Notes under the pieces: model-generated
Told to the model about the DNA's origin: nothing
Databases searched by the model: none
What the model saw: only the letters and a program-made list of their open reading frames with translations
Program-made: the position numbers and the translations under genes
Source: Alphaproteobacteria bacterium
GTDB taxonomy: Bacteria > Myxococcota_A > UBA796 > UBA2385
Direction: 5' to 3'
DNA: 64,000 nt
Assembly (NCBI GenBank): GCA_020632755.1
Contig: JACKEY010000004.1
Location: forward strand, 186,001-250,000
In this document: positions 41,822 through 48,326 of the stretch, one piece after another
Layout: each line of letters opens with the position of its first letter
Numbering within the stretch: the stretch's first letter is position 1

Positions 41822-42619
41822 ATGATCGGCGCGCTCCTGCAGGGTGGCGCCATGGTGCTGTTCCTGGGCCTGGGCGCCGCCTTCCCCCGGTACCCCCAGC
41901 CGCTCCTGGGCAAGCACACCGTCATCAACATCGTGACCGGACTGTTGATGTTCCTGGTCCGGGTGACGCTGGTCGCCTTCGTGGCGGCCCGCGCGGACTT
42001 CGGGCTGGTCGACATGACCTGGCTGGGCCACCCGGCCCTGCAGCTGCTGGTCGCGTTCCTGGCGCTCGACCTCACGCGCTACTGCCTGCACTACGCCGGG
42101 CACCGCGTCCGGTTCCTGTGGCTGTTCCACCGCGTGCACCACAGCTCGACGACGATGGACAGCACGAGCGGCCTGCGCATGCACTTCGTCGACTTCCTGC
42201 AGCTGTCGGCCATCCCGATCGTGCTGTTCAGCGTGGTGATGGACGTCAGCAGCTTCGCGCCGTGGGTGATGCCGACGGCGCTGGGCATCGGCGTGTTCTT
42301 CGACGCCTTCCAGCACGCCAACCTCAAGATCGACATCCACAGCCCGTTCTGGAAGACCTGGAACCTGTTGCTGAACAACCCGCACTTCCACAGCTGGCAC
42401 CACACCCACATGGGCCACATCTGGGACGGGAACTACGGCAACACGCTCACCATCTGGGACCGCCTGTTCCGGACCGACGTGACCCGCGACGAGGTGCCCG
42501 AGGCGCTGGGCATCAGCTCGGAAGACGAGCTGGTCGAGGAGATCATCCCCCTGCAGCTGATGCGCACGACCCTGTCGGTCCGGCAGAAGGCGGCGGCAGC
42601 GGAGGCGGCGGGGCGGTAG
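41822..42619 (+). CDS. Fatty acid hydroxylase/sterol desaturase family membrane protein
   Basis: This 265-residue protein has about four membrane segments and the histidine clusters of the di-iron hydroxylase superfamily: HYAGHR, FHRVHHSS and HSWHHTHMGH. The ATG at 41822 lies five bases after AGGAGG; the overlapping GTG at 41819 is too close to that site. Such enzymes hydroxylate or desaturate lipids, carotenoids or sterols using oxygen. Lipid modification is likely here, but the exact substrate is unknown. The YbhN-like gene follows after 8 bases, so a lipid-related two-gene unit is plausible. Confidence 0.9.
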   Translation: MIGALLQGGAMVLFLGLGAAFPRYPQPLLGKHTVINIVTGLLMFLVRVTLVAFVAARADFGLVDMTWLGHPALQLLVAFLALDLTRYCLHYAGHRVRFLWLFHRVHHSSTTMDSTSGLRMHFVDFLQLSAIPIVLFSVVMDVSSFAPWVMPTALGIGVFFDAFQHANLKIDIHSPFWKTWNLLLNNPHFHSWHHTHMGHIWDGNYGNTLTIWDRLFRTDVTRDEVPEALGISSEDELVEEIIPLQLMRTTLSVRQKAAAAEAAGR

Positions 42620-42627
42620 GCTGCGGC

Positions 42628-43638
42628 GTGCGCTGGAAGATTGCCCTCGTCGCCGTCATCACCCTGGCCTTCCTGGTCGGGGTCCTCTACGACCTGGACT
42701 GGGTCGAGGCCGGCGCGGCGCTGGCCGAGACGAACTGGCCGGTGGCCCTGCTCGGGGTGTCGCTCTACGTCGTGCTGCATGCGCTGCGCACCGCCCGGCT
42801 GATGCTGCTGGTCGGCATGCGCCGCGGGGATGGTGCACCGCTGCGGTTCGGGCGCGTGTTCACCATCACGGCGGTGGGCTTCCTGGCGATCAACGTGATC
42901 CCGCTGCGGCTGGGCGAGGCCGTGCGCCCCTGGCTGCTCAAGGAGAAGGAGGGCGTGCCCTGGGGGCGCAGCCTGGCGGCGATCGTCATCGAGCGGCTGC
43001 TGGACTTCGGCGCCTTGCTGGTGATGCTGCTCGGCGTGTCCTTCCTGGTCGAGCTCCCGGCCGAGGGCATCGTGGTGCAGGGCGTCGACATCCTGCGTGC
43101 CGCCCAGCGGCTGGCGGGCACCGCACTGGTGCTCGGCATCGTCGGCGGAGGCGCCGTCGTCGTCATCGGCGAGCCGCTGCTCCGCGTCGTCGAGAAGCTG
43201 CCCCTGGGCGGCGCCGTCGCCGGGCTGTCCCGGCGGTTCCGCGAGGGGCTGATCGAGCTGTTCCGCCGGCCGCTGCTGGGCCTGGCCTGCGCCGGGCTGA
43301 CCGCCGCCGTCTGGCTCACCACCATCGCCAGCGTCGCCGTCGTGATGTCGGCCATGCCCGGCATCCCGGTGTCCTTCGCGAGCGCCTGGACCACCTGGAC
43401 CGTGACGCTGTCGGGCATGGTCGCCGTGCCGACCCCGGGCTTCTTCGGCGCCTACGAGCTGTTCTGTTCGTCGGCCCTGTGGCTGTTCCAGGTCGACGCC
43501 GATCGCGCCCGCACCTTCGCCCTGGTGCTGCACCTGTCCCAGTTCGGCTTCACCATCCTGCTGGGCGCCGTCGGCATGCTGGTCGAGGGCGTCGGCGTGC
43601 GGCAGCTGGTGGTCCGGCAGCCGGTGGCCGAGGGGTAG
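42628..43638 (+). CDS. YbhN/LPG synthetase-type flippase-domain membrane protein (UPF0104)
   Basis: This 336-residue protein has about eight membrane helices and the AglD/YbhN/MprF flippase-domain features. These include LRTARLMLLVGM, NVIPLRLGEAVRPWLLK, the ERLLDFGALL motif and the C-terminal VAVPTPGFFGAYELF. MprF members flip lysyl-phosphatidylglycerol; YbhN-only proteins have uncertain substrates. The GTG at 42628 follows the upstream stop by eight bases without a clear ribosome binding site. Confidence 0.9.
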   Translation: MRWKIALVAVITLAFLVGVLYDLDWVEAGAALAETNWPVALLGVSLYVVLHALRTARLMLLVGMRRGDGAPLRFGRVFTITAVGFLAINVIPLRLGEAVRPWLLKEKEGVPWGRSLAAIVIERLLDFGALLVMLLGVSFLVELPAEGIVVQGVDILRAAQRLAGTALVLGIVGGGAVVVIGEPLLRVVEKLPLGGAVAGLSRRFREGLIELFRRPLLGLACAGLTAAVWLTTIASVAVVMSAMPGIPVSFASAWTTWTVTLSGMVAVPTPGFFGAYELFCSSALWLFQVDADRARTFALVLHLSQFGFTILLGAVGMLVEGVGVRQLVVRQPVAEG

Positions 43639-43750
43639 CCGGGGGGTGGTGGGGGCTCGGGGCGGCGTGGCGTGTCGGGGGGCTGGTGGGGACTCGGGGC
43701 GGCGTGGCGGGGCAGGGGCTTCCGGGCTGCAGGCTGCAGGCTTCGGCTCG

Positions 43751-43786
43751 TCGGGGGGGGGGGGGGGGTGTGGGGGTGGGGGGGGC
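43751..43786 (+). repeat. G-tract with G-quadruplex potential
   Basis: About 36 bases are nearly all G with only T, C interruptions, between the inverted heptad repeats. Several runs of four or more G with short loops could form a G-quadruplex on the plus strand. Length errors in assembly are also likely in such a tract. Confidence 0.6.
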
Positions 43787-43855
43787 GGGGCCGTGTGCGG
43801 GCCGCCTTCTCCTGCGGCGGCGCTCCGCCAACGCCACCAGCCCCTGCCCCGCCCT

Positions 43856-44026
43856 CCTGGAGCCCGAAGCCCGAAGCCCGAAGCCTGCAGCCCGACCTGC
43901 CACCAGCCCTCCGCCCTGCCCTCCTGGAGCCCGAAGCCCGCAGCCTGCAGCCCGAAGCCTGCCACCAGCCCTCCGCCCCGCCCTCCCGAAGCCTGCAGCC
44001 CGAAGCCCGAAGCCTGAAGCCTGCGG
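43856..44026 (+). repeat. Heptanucleotide repeat array CCYGVAG in three blocks
   Basis: Units CCCGAAG, CCTGCAG, CCTGGAG and CCTGAAG run head to tail in three blocks (about 43856-43894, 43923-43959, 43984-44023). The blocks are separated by nearly identical spacers of the form CCTGCCACCAGCCCTCCGCC-N7. The same heptads occur in reverse orientation at 43720-43746, giving an inverted repeat (GGGCTGCAGG against CCTGCAGCCC) around the G tract. Nothing else in the window has this structure. Confidence 0.85.
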
Positions 44027-44126
44027 TGCCCCTGCGCTTCCCACCGTCGATCCGCCCGAACCCCCACAACTGTAAGAACCAGCCGCCCCCGGTCGTAGTC
44101 CATGCGAGCACGCCCGGGAGTCGCCC

Positions 44127-44852
44127 TTGCTCCGCACCCTGACCCGCGCCGTCGTGCGCACCGCCACCACCTCGGATCGCGTCGCGGGGGGGCTGGCCCG
44201 GTTCGCGACGACGCTGGGGCAGTGCGCCCTGGTGGTGTTGGGGGTGCACCTGGCGGCGGACGATCTGGACGACCGCGTGCTGGCTTCCCTGAGCTGGGTG
44301 GTGGACCAGGCGGATCTGCGGCTGGCGGGCCCGGTCGAGACCGTGGCCGGCTGGTTCGGGCGGCCGGCGGGCAGCTGGCAGTGGTGGGACGCCCTGCCGC
44401 TCGGCGCGATGTCGGGCTGGACCGCGCTGACGGTCGAGCTGGTGGCCGCCGGACTGCTGTGCGGCAGCTTCCTGCTGACGTCGCGCACGGCGCAGCCGAC
44501 CTGGGTGCGGTGGAAGCGGGCGCTGTCGGTCCAGGCCGTGGTGCTGCCGCTGGCGCTCAGCGGGGTGCTGCTGGCGGGCGGCTGGTCGCTGTCGATGGCC
44601 ATCGAGGACGTGCTGCCGGTGGCCGAGGCGGCGCCCTGGGCGTCCCGGGCGGCGGCCGCGGTGGTGGCCTTCGCGGCCCTGCTGCGGTTCGGGCTGCCGG
44701 CCTGGCTGCGGGCCGTGGCGGCCCTGGAGCCGCCGGCGCGGTGGACCGCCGGCTGGGCCGCGGCCGTGGTGCTGCTGCCGGTCGGGGCCCTCGCCTGGAT
44801 CCACGGCGTGCCCGTGTGGGGAACGCTGCGCCACGCGCTGGAGGCGCTGTGA
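44127..44852 (+). CDS. Membrane protein of unknown function
   Basis: This 241-residue protein has about five hydrophobic segments (about 28-48, 88-115, 130-152, 165-190, 205-225). The TTG start at 44127 has GGGAG about seven bases upstream; no ATG or GTG start suits the frame better. Cytoplasmic loops are Arg-rich. No family was recognised. Its stop overlaps the GTG of the M23 peptidase gene (GTGA), so it may act with that enzyme at the cell wall. Confidence 0.75.
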   Translation: MLRTLTRAVVRTATTSDRVAGGLARFATTLGQCALVVLGVHLAADDLDDRVLASLSWVVDQADLRLAGPVETVAGWFGRPAGSWQWWDALPLGAMSGWTALTVELVAAGLLCGSFLLTSRTAQPTWVRWKRALSVQAVVLPLALSGVLLAGGWSLSMAIEDVLPVAEAAPWASRAAAAVVAFAALLRFGLPAWLRAVAALEPPARWTAGWAAAVVLLPVGALAWIHGVPVWGTLRHALEAL

Positions 44853-45856
44853 AGGGCTGGTCCGAGCTGCTGCTGCTGACCGGCGTGCTGGTCGCCTGCT
44901 GGACCCGCACCCCCGTGGGCAGCGCCGCGGCGGGGGCGGTGGCCCTGTGGCGGGGGGAGGAGCCCCCGGACCTGCTGGCGACCTTCTCGACCGAGCTGCC
45001 CCGCCAGATGCAGGACAGCATCGTCGAGGTGCTCGGCGAGCCGCCCACGAGCGAGCAGGTGTTCGCGCCCCTGACCCCCGAGGAGCTGGCGGTCGGCTGG
45101 ACCCCGGCCGTGCGCACGGCGGTGGCGGCGCAGCTGGGTGAAGAGGCGCTGGCCGAGGTGCTGGCGCTGTCCGCCCGGATCGAGGCCGAGGGCGAAGACA
45201 GCGCGGCGGTCGAGGCGGCGCTCGAGACCTGGGCCGTCGGCGCCGAGGTGCGCGAGCGCGCCGTGCGGCGGGCCCGGGCGTCGGGCGAGGCCGAGCCGGG
45301 CCGCTACGCCAGCCACCGCCGGTTCCTGCCCGACGAGGCGGCCGTCGCTGCCGACGAGGCGGTGGAGCAGAGCCTGGCCCTGGCCACCGTCTTCGACCTG
45401 GCGTGGCCGGTCGACCCCGAGGCGCGGGTCAGCAGCCCCTTCGGCTACCGCTTCCACCCCGTGCTCAAGACCAACAAGCTGCACGAAGGCGTCGACATCG
45501 CCGTCCCCGTGGGCACCGCCGTGCACGCCGCCGGCGACGGCCAGGTGCAGCGCGCCCGGTTCGACAAGGTCAACGGCAACTACGTGAAGCTGGACCACGG
45601 CCACGGCGTGTCGTCGGCCTACTGCCATGGCGAGGCCATGCACGTCGAGAAGGGCCAGCAGGTGACGCGGGGCCAGCACGTGATGGACAGCGGCAGCACC
45701 GGCCGCAGCACCGGGCCGCACCTGCACTTCGGGCTGCGGTTCAAGGGACGGCCGGTCGATCCGGGGCCGTTCCGCGAGCGCGGCGCGGCGGCCGCCCTGG
45801 ACCTGCCCGAAGCGCCGGCCGACCCCGTGGTCCCCGACGAAGCCGTCGAGGGCTGA
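44849..45856 (+). CDS. M23 family metallopeptidase (peptidoglycan endopeptidase-like)
   Basis: This 335-residue protein begins with a membrane anchor or lipoprotein-like signal (LLLTGVLVACW). An acidic helical region (about 45-190) precedes the M23 domain at about 195-310. The zinc ligands are complete: HEGVD (HxxxD), and HLHF (HxH), with SPFGYRFHP ahead. Family members cut peptidoglycan cross-bridges or activate cell-wall growth. The gene starts at a GTG overlapping the stop of the membrane protein gene. Confidence 0.92.
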   Translation: MKGWSELLLLTGVLVACWTRTPVGSAAAGAVALWRGEEPPDLLATFSTELPRQMQDSIVEVLGEPPTSEQVFAPLTPEELAVGWTPAVRTAVAAQLGEEALAEVLALSARIEAEGEDSAAVEAALETWAVGAEVRERAVRRARASGEAEPGRYASHRRFLPDEAAVAADEAVEQSLALATVFDLAWPVDPEARVSSPFGYRFHPVLKTNKLHEGVDIAVPVGTAVHAAGDGQVQRARFDKVNGNYVKLDHGHGVSSAYCHGEAMHVEKGQQVTRGQHVMDSGSTGRSTGPHLHFGLRFKGRPVDPGPFRERGAAAALDLPEAPADPVVPDEAVEG

Positions 45857-45872
45857 CGCGCCCCCTCACCAA

Positions 45873-45890
45873 GCGCCCTTCACCGGGCGC
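45873..45890 (+). terminator. Hairpin after the M23 gene
   Basis: GCGCCC (45873-45878) pairs with GGGCGC (45885-45890) with a 6-base loop, 16 bases after the M23 stop. It partly overlaps a 14-bp tandem repeat, GGCGCTCCTCACCA, at 45886-45913 that runs into the 3' end of the convergent SDR gene. Confidence 0.45.
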
Positions 45891-45913
45891 TCCTCACCAG
45901 GCGCTCCTCACCA
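45886..45913 (+). repeat. 14-bp tandem repeat
   Basis: GGCGCTCCTCACCA occurs twice in tandem. The second copy contains the stop codon of the SDR gene on the minus strand (45908-45910). A degenerate third unit (GCGCCCTTCACC) lies just before. Confidence 0.8.
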
Positions 45914-46621
45914 TGCAATCGGCCGTCCGTCGCGGAAGAAGCCGCCGGCCGGCCCGTCCGGCCCGAGCGTGGCGGCCCACACGACACCGGCTGCGCCTTC
46001 TTCGACCGAGCGGTTGGCGTTGGCCCCGCCCATGTCGGTCCGCACCCAGCCGGGGCAGACGCTGTTCACGCGCAGGCCCTCGCCGGCGTGCGCGGCGTGC
46101 AGCAGGCGGGTCAGGCCGTTGAGCACGGTCTTGCTGAGGCGGTAGCCGGGGTAGCCGCCGCCCATCTCGGTCAGTCCCCCCATGCCGGAGCTGACGTGCA
46201 CGACGTTGGCGCCGTCGGGGGCGGCCCGCAGCAGGGGGAGCAATGCCTGGGTCAGACGCAGGGCGCCCATGGCGTTGTTGTCGATGCTCCGCAGCAGCAG
46301 GGCCGGGTCCACGGTGTCGACGTCGTCGCCGTCGTCGAAGATGGCGCCGGCGTTGTGCACCAGGGCGTCGAGCCGTCCGAAGCGCTCGGCCACCAGGGCG
46401 GCGAGCTCGGCGGCCTGGGCGCCGTCGGTGACGTCGAGGACGGCGCCGACCACGGTCCCGCCGGACTGCGCGGCGAGCTCGGCCGCGGTGTCGGTGGCGG
46501 CGGCGGGGCTGCGGGCGGTCACCACGACGGCGTGGCCCGCCCGGGCCAGCTCGAGGGCGACCTGGCGGCCGATGCCGCGGTTGGCGCCGGTGACGACGGC
46601 GACGGGGGAAACAGCAGACAT
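45908..46621 (-). CDS. Short-chain dehydrogenase/reductase
   Basis: This 237-residue classical SDR has cofactor motif TGANRGIG at about 12-19, NAG (LVHNAGA), the catalytic Ser in VVHVSSGMGG and YxxxK as YRLSK. The sequence resembles carbonyl-reductase-like SDRs that use NADPH. The ATG at 46621 lies one base after the preceding gene's stop, so it is the second gene of an operon with the F420-reductase-like gene. The divergent LysR regulator gene probably controls both. Confidence 0.93.
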   Translation of the reverse strand: MSAVSPVAVVTGANRGIGRQVALELARAGHAVVVTARSPAAATDTAAELAAQSGGTVVGAVLDVTDGAQAAELAALVAERFGRLDALVHNAGAIFDDGDDVDTVDPALLLRSIDNNAMGALRLTQALLPLLRAAPDGANVVHVSSGMGGLTEMGGGYPGYRLSKTVLNGLTRLLHAAHAGEGLRVNSVCPGWVRTDMGGANANRSVEEGAAGVVWAATLGPDGPAGGFFRDGRPIAW

Positions 46622-46622
46622 C

Positions 46623-47297
46623 TCAGCTCCGGACCAGCTTGAGGTTGAAGTCGGGGGTGCCCTGGGCACCGTAGAGCATCACCCAGAACGGCACCCACGC
46701 TTCCGGGCCTCGAGCGGTGGCCAGCCCGCCCAGGTCGAGCGGCGCCTGCCAGCCCCAGGACTTCAGGATGGCGGCGACGGTGGCCTTGGCGTCGGCGTCG
46801 TCGCCGCTCAGGAACACGTCGGTGGGCGCGGACAGCCGGCCCGGATCCACCATGACCTGGCAGTTCATGGTGTTCAGCGTCTTGACCACCCGGGCGCCGG
46901 GCGCGGCGGCCTGGATGCGCTCGGCCAGGCTCTCGCGCGGGCCCGTGAACAGGTGGGGGGGCATGCCCTGGCTGAAGTCCAGCGGGTTCGTGAGGTCGAC
47001 CAGCACCTTGCCGGCCAGCCGCTCCGGCCCGGCCTGGGCGACGACGGCCTCGGCGTGCTGGCCGTTGACGGCGAGCCAGACGACGTCGGCGTGCTCGGCG
47101 CCCTGGGCGAAGCTGCCGTGGCAGGCCCGCTCGCCGTGGGCGGCCGCGAAGGCGCGCCCCCGCTCGTTGTCGTCGGTGCGGCTGCCCATGAACACCGCGA
47201 GGCCCTGCGCCGCGAGGCGCCCGGCGATGGCCTGGCCGACCATGCCGGTGCCGAAGACGGCGTGTCGCTGGGGGAGGGAGGGGGAAGCGGGGGACAT
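46623..47297 (-). CDS. NADP/F420 oxidoreductase-like Rossmann protein
   Basis: This 224-residue protein has the N-terminal Rossmann motif GTGMVGQAIAGRLAAQG. MGSRTDDNERG, DVVWLAVNGQHAEAV, VDLTNPLDF and VVKTLNTMNC are typical of the NADPH-dependent F420 reductase/pyrroline-5-carboxylate reductase-like family. No F420 biosynthesis genes are in view, so true F420 use is uncertain. GGAG eight bases ahead supports the ATG at 47297. Confidence 0.87.
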   Translation of the reverse strand: MSPASPSLPQRHAVFGTGMVGQAIAGRLAAQGLAVFMGSRTDDNERGRAFAAAHGERACHGSFAQGAEHADVVWLAVNGQHAEAVVAQAGPERLAGKVLVDLTNPLDFSQGMPPHLFTGPRESLAERIQAAAPGARVVKTLNTMNCQVMVDPGRLSAPTDVFLSGDDADAKATVAAILKSWGWQAPLDLGGLATARGPEAWVPFWVMLYGAQGTPDFNLKLVRS

Positions 47298-47380
47298 GGT
47301 GGGCTCCGGGGAGGGGAGGAACTGGGGGAAGGTAGGACCCGGGGTGCGGTCGAACAATGGAGGGCGGGTTCATGTCATCA

Positions 47381-47395
47381 TCAACGAATGGTTGA
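47381..47395. promoter_or_regulatory. Dyad over the LysR start, possible operator
   Basis: TCAAC-GAATG-GTTGA (47381-47395) is a perfect 5-bp dyad centred on the LysR start codon. An overlapping outer pair TGTCA/TGACA is at 47373-47397. LysR-type regulators bind interrupted dyads in the divergent gap and repress their own gene, which fits this location between the regulator and the reductase pair. Confidence 0.4.
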
Positions 47396-48278
47396 CAGTG
47401 ATCCGATCCCCCCCGGCGTGGCCCACTTCGTCGCGGTCGCCGAGACCGGCAGCTTCCGCGGCGCGGCCGCCCGCCTGGGGTTGTCCCCGGCGGCGGTCAG
47501 CAAGGGCGTCGCGCGGCTGGAAGAGGCGCTCGGCGCGCGGTTGCTCGAGCGCAGCACCCGCTCGGTGTCGCTGACCGACGCCGGCCGCGCCTGGCTGGAG
47601 CACAGCCGGCGGGCCCTGGACGCCCTCGCCTCGGGCCGCGATCTGGTGCGCGCCACCTCGGAGACCGTGCAGGGCACCCTGCGCCTGAGCCTCTCCCCGG
47701 TCCTCTCGCCGTGGATCAGCTCCCTCCTCCCCCGCCTCCTCGACCGGCACCCGCGCCTGCGGGTGGCCCTCTCCGTCACCGACCGCCAGGCCGAGCTGGT
47801 CCGCGAGGAGCTCGACCTCGCCCTGCGCCTGGGCGACCTCGACGACAGCGCCCTGGTCGCCCGGCGCCTGCGCGCGCCGCGCTGGGTCTGCGTGGCGAGC
47901 CCGGCCTACCTGGCCCGGCACGGGGCGCCCGACGACGCGGCCGACCTGTCCGGCCACCGCCTGCTGCGGTTCCGGGGGCCGGACGGCCAGCTCACCCCGT
48001 GGCGCATGGGGGAGCGTGCCGTCGATCCCGTCGCCGCCGTCGAGGTGGACCACGGCCCCGCCCTGGTCGAGGGCGCGCTGGCCGGCCTCGGCATCGCCCG
48101 GGTCTTCGACTTCATGGTCGCCGGGCTGGTCGCCGACGGCCGGCTGGTGCCGGTGCTGCCTGCGCTGGAGGGTCCGGGGCCCCCGCTGCACGCCCTGACC
48201 CTGCCGGGGCGCCAGCGCGTGCCGCGGGTGCGGGCGATGCTCGACCTGCTGGCCGAGACGAGCGAACCCCTGCGCTGA
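47388..48278 (+). CDS. LysR family transcriptional regulator
   Basis: This 296-residue protein has the N-terminal winged helix-turn-helix at about 10-65 (FVAVAETGSFRGAAARLGLSPAAVSKGVARLEEALG), with LLERSTRSVSLTDAG ending it. A type-2 periplasmic-binding-like effector domain follows from about 95. The gene is divergent from the reductase-SDR pair across 90 bp, the standard LysR arrangement. No effector can be inferred. Confidence 0.95.
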   Translation: MVDSDPIPPGVAHFVAVAETGSFRGAAARLGLSPAAVSKGVARLEEALGARLLERSTRSVSLTDAGRAWLEHSRRALDALASGRDLVRATSETVQGTLRLSLSPVLSPWISSLLPRLLDRHPRLRVALSVTDRQAELVREELDLALRLGDLDDSALVARRLRAPRWVCVASPAYLARHGAPDDAADLSGHRLLRFRGPDGQLTPWRMGERAVDPVAAVEVDHGPALVEGALAGLGIARVFDFMVAGLVADGRLVPVLPALEGPGPPLHALTLPGRQRVPRVRAMLDLLAETSEPLR

Positions 48279-48326
48279 CGGGCAGCACAGGGGTCCGGGG
48301 TCCCGGCGGCGTCAGCCGCAGCGCGC

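Larger units (their letters stand above)
43639..44126. other. Non-coding 488-bp repeat-rich gap
   Basis: No gene is supported here. It holds a duplicated GC-rich segment (CTCGGGGCGGCGTGGCG twice at about 43656 and 43694), a G-rich tract at 43751-43786, and blocks of a heptanucleotide repeat. All six frames have only low-complexity Pro/Ala/Ser/Glu reading. Near 44026-44126 nothing is seen apart from the GGGAG ribosome binding site of the next gene. Confidence 0.75.

Noticed and set aside
43639..44126. Coding exons in the heptad region
   Set aside because: The open frames there consist only of heptad-derived Pro/Ser/Lys/Ala repeats in every frame and have no start context.
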